From Akkermansia muciniphila (GTDB taxonomy: Bacteria > Verrucomicrobiota > Verrucomicrobiia > Methylacidiphilales > CAMAQI01): DNA of 33,201 nucleotides. Under the pieces are notes generated by a model. It was given only the letters and a program-made list of their open reading frames with translations. It was not told the DNA's origin and ran no database searches. How positions within the stretch are numbered: position 1 is the first letter of the stretch; each line of letters starts with the position of its first letter. The stretch is taken from positions 1 through 33,201 of the forward strand of contig CAMCYL010000026.1 of assembly GCA_945883905.1 (NCBI GenBank), in the 5' to 3' direction. The position numbers and the translations under genes were made by a program. This document shows, piece by piece, positions 18,333 through 26,973 of the stretch.

Positions 18333-19412
18333 CTAAGGATTAAACTTTGGCCTTCCTAAATAATGAGGGTCAACGATTCCCTTCTGAAAAGCCTCCAACG
18401 ACTCCGCACTCGAGTTGACTCGTAGATTACTAAAGCTTCCATCGGAATTCTCCCATCGCTCATGCCAAAAAACCGCCGCCTTCAATCGAGGAAGCTGCTT
18501 CATGCATTCAAATGCCTCACGAATAAAAACCCCCTTATTCCCACTCTCCGGGTACTCCCCCACCCCCCACTCCGCAAGCATCACCGGCTTGGTCAGATCA
18601 ATCTGACAGATCCTTTGATAAGGATACTCCGCTAAATCCCGAAATGATTTCCAAGTATCCCCCTTAAATTGCTTTCCATAAACACTAAGACCCAGCCAAT
18701 CCACATAATCAGAACCGGGATAATAGGCCTCCATCTGATTCCACTCCTCATCCGGATAAGGATAGTTCATCGTATGATAAACCCATTGAATATTCTTCAC
18801 TCCATTTTTCCGAACCCGATCGACGACGTATCGATAACATTTCTTAAAAGTCTCCGGTCCCTTCCATTGCTGCGGTCCGATGACCTTTCCTGATCCATAA
18901 AATTGACCCGACCACGGAAACCAGATCCCATTCATCTCCAATCCCCATGCAACAAAAAGGGGTTTTCCGTAGCTCTTCGCTCCCTCACTCCATAGATCAA
19001 TATAAAGATCCCACTTTCCAGCAAGAATTGAATCGAGTGAAAAACGATCCACCCCCCGATCCTGCATATAGGGCTTATCCCACGGAGACCAATACAGAAG
19101 CGGAATTGCTCCATAGCCATCAATTAACTCACAATTTTTCTTCGGAAAAGATTGATCCCCCCAAAAGCTTCCCGAAGCAATAATTGCTTGTGGTTTGTGA
19201 ACCATCTCTTCAAATTTTTCGATCGCCTCCAATGTCACTTCCGCCTCCCCCTCGCCAAAATCGACATAGGCCCCTAAATAAATCCCCTTTTCTGGAACGA
19301 TCGGAAAAAACGACTTTTTAATCTCATTTTTTTTCTCAGAGGTACAAGATAGTACCGTCCCTAAAACAATACAGAGATAAACCCAACGCCATCGATCCGT
19401 TCTTACTAACAT
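18333..19412 (-). CDS. GH26-like glycoside hydrolase lipoprotein
   Basis: This protein of about 359 residues would be anchored by a lipid on Cys23; the lipobox region is V-L-G-T-V-L-S-C. The catalytic domain fits glycoside hydrolase family 26 (beta-mannanase and related endo-enzymes). The acid/base Glu lies in A-W-G-L-E-M-N-G-I-W-F-P-W (about 159) and the nucleophile Glu in M-L-A-E-W-G (about 281). W-L-G-L-S-V-Y-G lies between them. GH26 enzymes commonly have H-E-M-N at the first site, and here the His is Leu. Substrate is unknown; it could act on the cell's own exopolysaccharide or on external mannan, xylan or alginate-like glycans. The ATG at 19412 is chosen over an upstream TTG. It lies 73 nt before lptD. 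Confidence 0.8.
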   Translation of the reverse strand: MLVRTDRWRWVYLCIVLGTVLSCTSEKKNEIKKSFFPIVPEKGIYLGAYVDFGEGEAEVTLEAIEKFEEMVHKPQAIIASGSFWGDQSFPKKNCELIDGYGAIPLLYWSPWDKPYMQDRGVDRFSLDSILAGKWDLYIDLWSEGAKSYGKPLFVAWGLEMNGIWFPWSGQFYGSGKVIGPQQWKGPETFKKCYRYVVDRVRKNGVKNIQWVYHTMNYPYPDEEWNQMEAYYPGSDYVDWLGLSVYGKQFKGDTWKSFRDLAEYPYQRICQIDLTKPVMLAEWGVGEYPESGNKGVFIREAFECMKQLPRLKAAVFWHERWENSDGSFSNLRVNSSAESLEAFQKGIVDPHYLGRPKFNP

Positions 19413-19504
19413 GCGCAAAACCCTACAATAGATCGGACAATGATCAAGGGCTCTCTCAGGAAAACCATGCGCGAAACAAATCGTCCGTAAAAAAGGGTTT
19501 CGTA

Positions 19505-19572
19505 ACGTTAAAACCCTACCCCCCCCTCGTTCTGACCACGACTCCTCCGAGCCTCCTCCCTATTTTTAAAAG
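19505..19572 (+). repeat. Dispersed repeat, copy A
   Basis: From CGTTAAA through CCCCCCTCGTTCTGACCACG, CTCCTCCGAGCCTCCTCCC and TATTTTTAAAAG, this matches 33052-33120 almost base for base. Only a few substitutions and 1-nt indels separate the copies. Both copies are intergenic and in the same orientation. Confidence 0.85.
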
Positions 19573-19575
19573 AGA

Positions 19576-19702
19576 AATGGAGCGCCGATCCGGCATGGGC
19601 GAAGGGGGGCAAAAGAGCCGCTATTGGCTAGAAGCGATTAGCCTAAAGCGAAAGAGATAAACCCACCCCTGATCCATGCCGCCCAGCGGTCGGCGCTCCA
19701 TT
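19576..19702. repeat. 127-bp palindromic element
   Basis: The outer arms are perfect: AATGGAGCGCCGA (19576-19588) and TCGGCGCTCCATT (19690-19702). A second pair, GGCATGG (19592-19598) and CCATGCC (19674-19680), extends the stem after an asymmetric bulge. A small inner hairpin GGCTA/TAGCC lies near 19626-19643. The arm sequence recurs at 23565. It could fold as RNA or DNA; it resembles REP/MITE-type repeats. Confidence 0.75.
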
Positions 19703-19802
19703 AAAAACAATCCGAGAATTTACCTCTGAGGGGATCGTGAGCTCTTTCCGAGGAGAGGTGACTATTCATAAATTCCTCTTTTCAAAACTCCTTCTAAGGA
19801 TA

Positions 19803-21089
19803 ATGATTATCATTCCTGTGAAAATACCCTCTATTCAACTCCTTTCAAAAACGGCGATTCTTCGTGGTCAACTCCCCTTGAACCGAATTGCAGAACCGAA
19901 CGAAAAAATCGCCTCTACGGTTGCTGAAATTTTAAAATCGATCCGCGAAAAAGGAGATCCCGCCCTCCTCCGTTACACCCAAAAATTTGATCGAGCCACT
20001 TTTACTGCAAAATCGATTCGACTCCGTTCCAAAGCCCCTCAACCCGATCTCCCAATCGTTCGACTCCTCGATGGCGCACTCAAGAACATTCGAGCCTTCT
20101 CAAAACGAACCATTCCCAAAAAATGGAGTCAAAAAAATAGTGACGGAGCGTGGGTCGGAGAAATCTATCACCCCATTCAGCGAGTCGGACTTTATGTCCC
20201 TGGCGGAACCGCTCCCCTCGTCTCCAGCGCCCTAATGACAGTCGGACTTGCTCAACTCGCCGGAGTTCCTGAAATCGTCGTAGCCACTCCCCCAAGGATC
20301 AATCCCTTTCTACACTATGCCCTTGAACGCTGTGGCGCCACCGAGATCTATCAAATGGGGGGGGCTCAGGCCATAGGGGCGCTTGCTTACGGAACCCAAA
20401 CGATTAAACGGGTTCAAAAAATATTTGGTCCCGGCAACGCCTTTGTCGTCGAGGCAAAGCGCCAAGTCTGCGGGGCGGTCGCGATCGATCTCCTCCCCGG
20501 ACCGAGTGAAATCGCCGTGATTGCCGATGAAACCGCAAACCCCGCGTTTATCGCAGCAGATCTCCTCGCCCAAGGAGAACATGGCCATGGGAGCCAAGCG
20601 ATTCTGATCTCCCCCTCGCTCACGATCTTAAAAGCGGTTCAACAAGAACTCCTGAAACAAGCGCAACAATGTTCCCGTAAGGAATATATTATGGAGGTCC
20701 TCGAACAGGGATGCCATCTCCTCCTTGTTCCGACGCTAGAACTTGCCCTCACCCTTGCCGATCAATATGCCCCTGAACATCTCTCCCTGATTGTTAAAAA
20801 TCCGGAGAGGGCGATCCCGAAAATGAAGAACTCTGGAGCGATCTTTATCGGGAATTATAGCCCCGTTGCCGTCGGAGACTATTGGGCCGGCCCGAGCCAC
20901 ACCCTTCCAACGGGAGGGGCCGGAAAATCCTTTCCGGGTCTAACCATCGAGCAATTTTATAAACGCACCAGCATGGTTCAATACGATGCCGTTTCGATGC
21001 GAAAAGCCGCTCCCAAAGTCGCCGCACTTGCCGAACTCGAAAAACTCGATGCCCATGCGCAGTCGGCGATGATTCGATTCCACGAATGA
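19803..21089 (+). CDS. hisD: Histidinol dehydrogenase
   Basis: This enzyme carries out the last two steps of histidine synthesis, turning L-histidinol into L-histidine with two NAD and a zinc. The ATG at 19803 gives 428 residues, the normal family length, and a typical start (I-P-S-I-Q-L-L-S-K-T). The frame is open back to a GTG at 19737, but those 22 residues are not family-like. Signatures seen are V-G-L-Y-V-P-G-G-T-A, D-L-L-P-G-P-S-E-I-A-V, A-Q-G-E-H-G, A-P-E-H-L-S-L, and G-P-S-H-T-L-P-T-G-G. AAGGA ends only 2 nt before the ATG, an odd spacing. No other his biosynthetic gene is nearby, so the pathway is scattered. Confidence 0.95.
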   Translation: MIIIPVKIPSIQLLSKTAILRGQLPLNRIAEPNEKIASTVAEILKSIREKGDPALLRYTQKFDRATFTAKSIRLRSKAPQPDLPIVRLLDGALKNIRAFSKRTIPKKWSQKNSDGAWVGEIYHPIQRVGLYVPGGTAPLVSSALMTVGLAQLAGVPEIVVATPPRINPFLHYALERCGATEIYQMGGAQAIGALAYGTQTIKRVQKIFGPGNAFVVEAKRQVCGAVAIDLLPGPSEIAVIADETANPAFIAADLLAQGEHGHGSQAILISPSLTILKAVQQELLKQAQQCSRKEYIMEVLEQGCHLLLVPTLELALTLADQYAPEHLSLIVKNPERAIPKMKNSGAIFIGNYSPVAVGDYWAGPSHTLPTGGAGKSFPGLTIEQFYKRTSMVQYDAVSMRKAAPKVAALAELEKLDAHAQSAMIRFHE

Positions 21090-21354
21090 CCATCGATCGA
21101 TATCTCATTCAAAAAAATTCTCAGGGAAGTATCGGTATGCGGGTATGGAGTATGCGGTATCGGGATAATACCTAGAAATAATCTTTACAAGATCTTTCAA
21201 ATTGGAGATAGTCCTCTCGGTCACTTTAAATGAAACATAAGACGATCGATGTAATTTCAAAACTCAAGAACAGTAAAAGTACTCAATCCCCTTTTTAAAA
21301 TTTAACGATTTATTTTAAGATTTATTTAACGATTAAAAATAACTGGAGAAAACA

Positions 21355-23523
21355 ATGAACAAACTCAGTCTCTCTAAAAAACTTATCGGTTCACTTCTGA
21401 TTGCAGGATTACTTCCCATAATCGTCGTTTTTATTCTCTCATTTTATCTCAAAAACTATCTTTCAACTTCGACCGCCTCTACCTTAATGACCACCGCCGT
21501 GGCGACGATGGACAAAATTGAGCGTAATCTTTTCGAGCGCTACGGGGATGTTCAAGCCTTTGGAGTCAATGCCATTATTCAAGATAAATCAAGCTGGTAT
21601 CAAACCAATTCAGATACGAATCGAATCGCCAAAGCCATTAATCAATACGTCGCTCTTTATGGACTTTATCCGATCTCGATGATGGTCGATATGGAGGGTA
21701 AAGTGGTTGCTGTCAACGATCTTGATGCAACAGGAAAACCGATTAATACGGCCTATTTATACAATAAAAACTTCAAAGACTCCGTTTGGTTTAAAAAGGT
21801 CATGGCCGGAGATTTTCTCAATACTGATCTTTTAAAGGGAACCTATGTCCAAGATGTTTACATCGATGAAAATCTCAAACAAGTTTACAAAGAGGAGGGC
21901 TTAGCCATCAGCTTCTCTGCTCCTGTTTTTGATACAAACGCAAAACAGATCGGAATATGGCATAACATCTCCTCCTTCTCAAATATCGAGTCGATCATTC
22001 AAGCCGATTGGAAGGAGATGACAAAAAAGAAATTAAAAAGCACTGAATTTATCCTCCTTAAAGAGGATGGAACGGTTATTTTTAATTACGATCCTACCGA
22101 CAACGGCAATAAGACAGAGATCAACAGAGATATGAACGTCATATTAAATTTAAATTTAATAAGCAAAAACGATGAAGCGGCAACGCTTGCCGCAAAAGGA
22201 TCCGGCTTTTTAACTGACACCAAGAGCGCTCATAAAAATAGCAATGAGATTGCAGGATTTTCAAAATCAGAAGGAGCTCTTGGCTATAAGGGGCTCGGAT
22301 GGACTCTCTTGATTAGAACCGAAAAATCAGATGCCCTCAACACCGTAAACGAACTGCTCCTTTATGTTTATATCGTGCTCGCAACTATTGTGAGTCTCAA
22401 TATCATCTCTTCAAATTGGCTCGCGAAAAAGATCGCATTACCACTCATCGACGGATCTTTGAATATTAAAATGGTCGGAGAACAAGTAGCGATGGCCGCT
22501 CAGCAGGTCTCCTCCGCCAGTACCTCTCTCGCCACGGGGGCCAGCGAACAAGCTGCCAGCCTCGAAGAGACTAGTGCCTCAATGGAGGAGATCGCCAGTA
22601 TGGTGAAAACCAACTCTGAGAATACCACGGCCTCAAAGTCCCTCTCGGCAGAGGCTCGTACTGCCGTTGAAACGGGAAGATCTCAAATCGATCAAATGAC
22701 CACGACCCTCAGTGAAATTAAGCGGGCAGTGGCGGACATGAAACAGGCTGTCAGTGAAATGCAAGAGGCTGATAATCAGGTGGCGAAGATTGTTAAAGAT
22801 ATTGATGAAATCGCCTTTCAAACCAACATTCTTGCGCTGAATGCTGCCGTTGAAGCCGCCCGCGCCGGTGAGGCTGGAATGGGATTTGCGGTCGTCGCCG
22901 ATGAAGTCCGTAATCTCGCACACCGTAGTGCCCAAGCAGCCCGTGAAACCTCGGATAAGATTGAACTCTCGATTCAAAAAAGTCATTCCAACGTCCAAGC
23001 AAGTTCAAAGGTCTCTGATAGTATTAATCAACTTGAAATGAAATCTCAAGATGTGATTACCTCTTTCACCAAAATCCTCGAGAAAACAATCTCCGTCGAT
23101 AAGGTCGTAGATGAAATCGCTAATGCCGGACGTGAACAATCGGCAGGGGTCTCTCAAATCAATAATTCTTTGACCCAAATGGATAAAGTCGTTCAATCCA
23201 ACGCCGCTCAGGCCGAAGAGACCGCCGCCGCCTCGCACGAGATGCTCAGTCAATCGGAATCCCTGATGGAAACCGTTAAAAACATTCTCGCGGTCATTGA
23301 GGGAGGTTCTAATATTGTCTCTCCCACTCAGACAAAGGTCTCAACCTCTCAATCCCCTGCCTTTAATCCTACCCCTGTCCGCCATCAAGAAACCCCTTCG
23401 AAAGCGCTTCCAATGTCCATGCCTGCTCCTGCAAAAAAGAGCAACGTGAGTATCCCGCTTCCTGAGCCCGGGGCTTCAAAGATGGATTTCAAGAAATCAG
23501 ACTCCGATTTTAGAGATTTCTAA
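21355..23523 (+). CDS. Methyl-accepting chemotaxis protein
   Basis: This 722-residue chemoreceptor has a first membrane helix at about 10-32, a periplasmic sensor of about 300 residues of Cache type, and a second helix at about 337-358. The cytoplasmic signalling domain has the conserved hairpin tip [21 protein letters not shown] at about 486-506. Methylation-type helices flank it ([12 protein letters not shown]). A proper HAMP domain is hard to see: only an A-L-P-L-I-D-like start follows the second helix before signalling heptads begin. The last ~60 residues are Pro/Ser-rich and lack the N-W-E-T-F pentapeptide for CheR/CheB docking. GGAG 6 nt upstream supports the ATG. Ligand unknown. Confidence 0.94.
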   Translation: MNKLSLSKKLIGSLLIAGLLPIIVVFILSFYLKNYLSTSTASTLMTTAVATMDKIERNLFERYGDVQAFGVNAIIQDKSSWYQTNSDTNRIAKAINQYVALYGLYPISMMVDMEGKVVAVNDLDATGKPINTAYLYNKNFKDSVWFKKVMAGDFLNTDLLKGTYVQDVYIDENLKQVYKEEGLAISFSAPVFDTNAKQIGIWHNISSFSNIESIIQADWKEMTKKKLKSTEFILLKEDGTVIFNYDPTDNGNKTEINRDMNVILNLNLISKNDEAATLAAKGSGFLTDTKSAHKNSNEIAGFSKSEGALGYKGLGWTLLIRTEKSDALNTVNELLLYVYIVLATIVSLNIISSNWLAKKIALPLIDGSLNIKMVGEQVAMAAQQVSSASTSLATGASEQAASLEETSASMEEIASMVKTNSENTTASKSLSAEARTAVETGRSQIDQMTTTLSEIKRAVADMKQAVSEMQEADNQVAKIVKDIDEIAFQTNILALNAAVEAARAGEAGMGFAVVADEVRNLAHRSAQAARETSDKIELSIQKSHSNVQASSKVSDSINQLEMKSQDVITSFTKILEKTISVDKVVDEIANAGREQSAGVSQINNSLTQMDKVVQSNAAQAEETAAASHEMLSQSESLMETVKNILAVIEGGSNIVSPTQTKVSTSQSPAFNPTPVRHQETPSKALPMSMPAPAKKSNVSIPLPEPGASKMDFKKSDSDFRDF

Positions 23524-23564
23524 AATCTCAAAATAAATCTATTTCTTGCCTGAGAAATTAAAAA

Positions 23565-23578
23565 AATGGAGCGCCGAC
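23565..23578 (+). repeat. Short copy of the 19576-19702 palindrome arm
   Basis: AATGGAGCGCCGAC here equals the arm AATGGAGCGCCGA and, read on the reverse strand, 14 bases of the right arm at 19689-19702. It is preceded by an A-run, as in that arm. No matching second arm was found nearby. Confidence 0.55.
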
Positions 23579-23635
23579 GGGCTCCCCCGATACAGATCGC
23601 ATCCGCGTCAACCTAACACACGAAAAGACAGTTTT

Positions 23636-23674
23636 TTCACCGCAAAGTAAACGGAGGGCCGCAGAGGAAAATTC
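23636..23674 (+). repeat. CACAGAG-type dispersed repeat
   Basis: TTCACCGCAAAG, then ACGGAGG, then GCAGAGG form a purine-rich, roughly decamer-periodic run. Related runs lie inverted at 23735-23775 and 24032-24049 and at other intergenic sites (27184, 29398, 29499). Confidence 0.55.
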
Positions 23675-23734
23675 AATTCTCTATTTTTTGAAAGTAAAGA
23701 TAGCCGCCTTTTTCTTCGACTTAAAACAATCATA

Positions 23735-23775
23735 ACCTCTGTTTTCCTCCGTTCCTCTATAAATCTCTGTCTTTG
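23735..23775 (-). repeat. CACAGAG-type dispersed repeat, inverted copy
   Basis: On the minus strand this reads AGACAGAG, AGAGG, ACGGAGG, ACAGAGG in succession, the same periodic style as 23636-23674 but inverted. Confidence 0.5.
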
Positions 23776-24031
23776 GATTCGTCTTGATTGGCGTCTTTTG
23801 CTTTTCGTTGGCGGTTCGCCTCTTTTTGTTGCATCCATTACAAAACTTCGTTTTGGTTGTGCCCCACTTCGCCCCCGCACCAAACCAATAGACCCTGTTT
23901 GTGGGATTTTTGCTTCGCAAATGGTTTTCCCCATTCCAAACTATTTAGACTCCGTGGGATTTTTCTCATCATCGCTTCGCTCTTCTGGGTTTTCTGCTTC
24001 TTTTACTCATCGTCGCTCAGCGCTCCTCTTG

Positions 24032-24049
24032 GTTTTCTCTGCGGTGAAT
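24032..24049 (-). repeat. CACAGAG-type dispersed repeat, inverted end
   Basis: On the minus strand it reads TTCACCGCAGAGAAAAC, which mirrors the TTCACCGCAAAG at 23636. The two could bound an element of about 415 bp. Confidence 0.5.
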
Positions 24050-24187
24050 ATTGTATTTTTCTCTTCTCTTAAGTTGACGCTCATACGCACTGCGGGAATA
24101 CGGCGAACAAATCGGTGGACCTGCGGAAGACATTGAATCCCTGTTTCACGCGGGGGTACGGAGCAGCGGAGAAAAATACCGTTTTGA

Positions 24188-24217
24188 ATGAGTGTCGATG
24201 AGTGCCAATGAGCGGTT
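24188..24217 (+). repeat. Three tandem 10-bp units
   Basis: ATGAGTGTCG, ATGAGTGCCA and ATGAGCGGTT follow each other directly. The unit is too short and diverged to assign a role. Confidence 0.5.
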
Positions 24218-24257
24218 AAAAATTGATTTTAAAACTTAGCGACTGTCCCATCATAAA

Positions 24258-24291
24258 AAAAGGGGCCGAACGGGTAGGTTCGGCCCCTTTT
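24258..24291 (-). terminator. Rho-independent terminator after the prepilin-like gene
   Basis: AAAAGGGGCCGAAC (24258-24271) pairs perfectly with GTTCGGCCCCTTTT (24278-24291) around a 6-nt loop. On the minus strand the stem is followed by a T-run of seven, 23 nt past the stop at 24314. The A/T tracts on both sides suggest it may also work on the plus strand. Confidence 0.9.
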
Positions 24292-24313
24292 AAAACAGAG
24301 TTAGAAAATCCGA

Positions 24314-24916
24314 TTACTGAAGATATTGTTCAGGAAACGCACCAATCAACTCCACTTTGTCCCCTTGATTCTGATTGTATTGTTGCGCCTCTCCACTTTT
24401 CTTAATCACTAAAAAACCGGCATCATTAAAAGGAGCCCCTTTGATCTCTTTACTCGGTGAACCAGGATGATTTTTCGTAATCATAAAAATAGAACTGTCT
24501 TCAGTAGAGCTCCCAATCATCCCAATTCTCCAAGAAATACTCTCGGCATTCACACTATCCACAGAGGCTAAGGGCCTTTCTCCTTTAGCGACTAAATTTT
24601 TAACATCCTCTTGCTTAAATAATCCGTTTTCTTGCAAATTTAAAATATATTCCGAGACCGTCGTTTTCTCACAGTCGGCGGGCCACCCAAAAGTCGCATC
24701 CCCTGTCGAGGTTGATTGCATATTCGCTTGCAAACAAACATCCCAGAATTTTTTACCCATCAACATCGTTGCTGACATTTTTGCTGTGGTCATCGCCTTA
24801 GAAACAGCAGGAAGGAGTGCAGCCGCTAAAATACCAATAATCGATACCACCACGAGCAATTCGATCAAAGTAAAGGCTTTACGATTTTTTTTACAGAGGA
24901 TGAGGTTTTGTTTCAT
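24314..24916 (-). CDS. Type IV prepilin-like (pseudopilin) protein
   Basis: This 200-residue protein has a class III signal: a basic leader (K-K-N-R-K) followed by A-F-T-L-I-E-L-L-V-V-V-S-I-I-G and a hydrophobic helix (about residues 15-38). A prepilin peptidase would cut before Phe15; the residue before the cut is Ala, not the usual Gly. The rest is a soluble C-terminal domain of unknown type with two cysteines (W-D-V-C and D-C-E-K). It may be a minor pilin or a type II secretion pseudopilin of the kind multiplied in PVC genomes. The next gene upstream, 56 nt away, is a PTPDL-like membrane protein. A strong terminator follows. Confidence 0.85.
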   Translation of the reverse strand: MKQNLILCKKNRKAFTLIELLVVVSIIGILAAALLPAVSKAMTTAKMSATMLMGKKFWDVCLQANMQSTSTGDATFGWPADCEKTTVSEYILNLQENGLFKQEDVKNLVAKGERPLASVDSVNAESISWRIGMIGSSTEDSSIFMITKNHPGSPSKEIKGAPFNDAGFLVIKKSGEAQQYNQNQGDKVELIGAFPEQYLQ

Positions 24917-24972
24917 AGGTTTACTCTACTGTTTATTTTTCTTATTTTCAATTTAGTTTTTAGGAAATCAAT

Positions 24973-26973
24973 TTAACTGACCGTTGGCGGTGACTCATCA
25001 GAAGGAGGAATGCTTTGATCTGCGACCTCTGCGGCCGCTTGCCTCTTTTTCCAAACCATAAATCCGATCCCCCCACCGACAAGAAGAACAAGGGCGATCA
25101 CCCCGTTGATGATCATCTGCTTCACTTGAGCCTTCTTCTCCTCCTCTAGTCGCAAACGCTCCGCCTCTTCTTTTTTCGCCTTTTCAGCCGCTGCAATCTG
25201 ATCTTTCTCATTCTTCAGCTTAAATTTCAGCTGTTCTAAGTCCGGATGTTGAGGATAAGCCAACTCTAACTTCTTAAGAGCCCCTTCAGCCTCTTTAAGT
25301 TTACGGGCCTTAAAGGCCTCCTCAAAGATCTCCACCATCGGTTTAAACGTGGCTACTTTTTTCTCTTTTTCAATTCTCTCTAATTCACCCTTAAACTCAA
25401 CGTTTGCCGCCGGAACTTTCGGATTTTGACTCCAAAGCTCTTTGGCCTTTAAAAGATATTCACTGGCCTTTACAAAACCGACCTCTTTCACCTCCGCATA
25501 AAATTTGGCAACCATCGCATCCGATTCCGCCATCGTCTCGTCCATCCCCTTTTTCTGACTCAACATCCAAGCCTCGATCGCCTTTGAAAACCGATGAGTC
25601 ACCGGATAGTCAAGTGGCTTTGGTAATACGATTACCTTCTCAAGTTGCGTGTATTTTTCGGTAAATTTATCCCAATCCTTCGCCTGAACGGTATCCGCTA
25701 ATGCTCGCGCCGGAAGAAAGAAACGCAAATCATCCGTGAACAGACGCTTCACAGCAGCTACCCCCGCTGGAACAGTTCCGGCGGCATTTAAAATGGTATT
25801 CGCTCGCTTCATTTCTAGTTCAGCTTCCGGTAAACGATTTTCCCCAATCGCTTTGATCGATTCGTCAACCCGTGCCGTAGCCTCCTCTAAAGCAAAACTC
25901 CAAAGCCCCGTACATCCGGACCAAAGCTTTGAGGCCCTCTGAATCTCACCAATGAGAGCATCGACCGCATCCGGATTCCCTTTCAATTTTTGTGCCCCTT
26001 CCAAAATCGCTAAGGCCTCGATCTTCTTTTTGAGATCGATCTTCCGCAATCGATCCGCTTCATCACTCATTCTTTTTTGAAGATCCGCAAAAGATTTTTG
26101 AACCTGCGAAATCTGCGTGTTCATTTGCGCCTTTTGTTTATCTAACTCTCTCACGCGACTCTGAATTGCCTTCTTTTCCGCTTTATCTTTTTCCAGAGGC
26201 AAAAGTGCCTTTTGCGTATCCAGACGACCCTCAATTAACACCAATTCATCTTTTAAACGATTCACGTAAATATCAGCACTTAATCCCTCCATGACAGCGC
26301 CATAGATTTCAATCGTTTTTTTAACCACTTCGGGATAATGAACACTCGGATGATCCGTTCCAATTTTCTTAGAAAGCTCAATCATTGAGGAAAGATCTTG
26401 ATCGACCTTCGCTTTCTCAATTTTCTTTAAAAGATCCAACGGCTCATACTCTTTTTGGTAGTCCTTCCACTCTTGCGAAGTAAACCAACGTTCCCCTCGT
26501 CGAACTTGTCCAATATAAAGCTTCTCCAACTCTGCTCGAACGAGGTCGATCATTTTTTTGACCTCGGGAAGATACTGACTTTTTTCAAACTTACTCACAA
26601 ACGGTTCTAAATCCTCTTCGAGAATTTGATTATAGTAAGCAACCTCCTGTGAATCCTCTGGCATCTTAAAACTGGACTTCAGCTCTTGATATCGACGCTC
26701 ACCGGGATCGGCACGACGAACTTCCGCAACAATCTCCTTGGGGATTTCATGCATATCGGAAATCCCTTTAACGATCGATCGATCAATTTTGATCATCGTT
26801 TCATTTTCAGAAACAATCGCACATTTAAGTTGCATCGTTTTAATTGCCGGAGGAAGCGTTGCCCCCTCTTTAAAAAGAATCGTATCCGGTAATACTAAAT
26901 CTTCGGCACAAAGCAGTGCCAAACTCGTAAAAGAACATAAGGAATACAGGAATAGGTGACGGATCGAGATCAT
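24973..26973 (-). CDS. PTPDL-like secreted coiled-coil protein with C-terminal anchor
   Basis: The protein (666 residues) starts at the ATG at 26973, which places a signal peptide first (R-H-L-F-L-Y-S-L-C-S-F-T-S-L-A-L-L-C-A). The in-frame ORF upstream lacks a signal. An N-terminal domain (about 25-170) with I-L-F-K-E-G-A-T-L and E-V-A-Y-Y-N-Q-I-L-E-E-D-L-E-P-F resembles verrucomicrobial PTPDL-type proteins; this comparison is from memory. A region around 180-330 is strongly coiled coil (K-A-Q-M-N-T-Q-I-S-Q-V-Q-K-S and similar). Later parts are TPR-like. A single membrane helix near the end (G-V-I-A-L-V-L-L-V-G-G-G-I-G-F) is followed by K-K-R, so most of the protein would be periplasmic. Function unknown; it may be co-transcribed with the prepilin-like gene. 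Confidence 0.75.
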   Translation of the reverse strand: MISIRHLFLYSLCSFTSLALLCAEDLVLPDTILFKEGATLPPAIKTMQLKCAIVSENETMIKIDRSIVKGISDMHEIPKEIVAEVRRADPGERRYQELKSSFKMPEDSQEVAYYNQILEEDLEPFVSKFEKSQYLPEVKKMIDLVRAELEKLYIGQVRRGERWFTSQEWKDYQKEYEPLDLLKKIEKAKVDQDLSSMIELSKKIGTDHPSVHYPEVVKKTIEIYGAVMEGLSADIYVNRLKDELVLIEGRLDTQKALLPLEKDKAEKKAIQSRVRELDKQKAQMNTQISQVQKSFADLQKRMSDEADRLRKIDLKKKIEALAILEGAQKLKGNPDAVDALIGEIQRASKLWSGCTGLWSFALEEATARVDESIKAIGENRLPEAELEMKRANTILNAAGTVPAGVAAVKRLFTDDLRFFLPARALADTVQAKDWDKFTEKYTQLEKVIVLPKPLDYPVTHRFSKAIEAWMLSQKKGMDETMAESDAMVAKFYAEVKEVGFVKASEYLLKAKELWSQNPKVPAANVEFKGELERIEKEKKVATFKPMVEIFEEAFKARKLKEAEGALKKLELAYPQHPDLEQLKFKLKNEKDQIAAAEKAKKEEAERLRLEEEKKAQVKQMIINGVIALVLLVGGGIGFMVWKKRQAAAEVADQSIPPSDESPPTVS

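Larger units (their letters stand above)
19413..19802. other. Divergent intergenic region rich in repeats
   Basis: This 390-nt gap separates the GH26-like gene (minus) from hisD (plus) and should contain both promoters. It carries a 68-bp sequence repeated at 33052-33120 and, next to it, a 127-bp imperfect palindrome. No ORF with protein-like composition was seen except the upstream in-frame extension of hisD. Confidence 0.7.
23524..24313. other. Non-coding, repeat-rich region after the MCP gene
   Basis: No convincing gene was found in this 790-nt gap. Overlapping open frames on both strands are low-complexity (Arg/Lys/Thr-rich or Phe/Ser-rich) and look like chance. It contains a 14-bp match to the palindrome at 19576-19702 (23565-23578) and several copies of a GCAGAG/ACGGAGG-type repeat in both orientations. 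It also has diverged tandem units of about 36 bp (23965-24042), a 10-bp tandem triplet (24188-24217) and a strong terminator. A hairpin over the MCP stop (23513-23529) has no T-tract. Confidence 0.65.

Noticed and set aside
19737-19802. Longer hisD beginning at GTG 19737
   Set aside because: The extra 22 residues do not look like the family N-terminus, and the ATG at 19803 gives the normal length.
23608-24136. Four overlapping ORFs of 79-112 residues after the MCP gene
   Set aside because: They overlap each other on both strands, are Arg/Lys/Thr- or Phe/Ser-rich, and cover repeat sequence; none has a recognisable domain.
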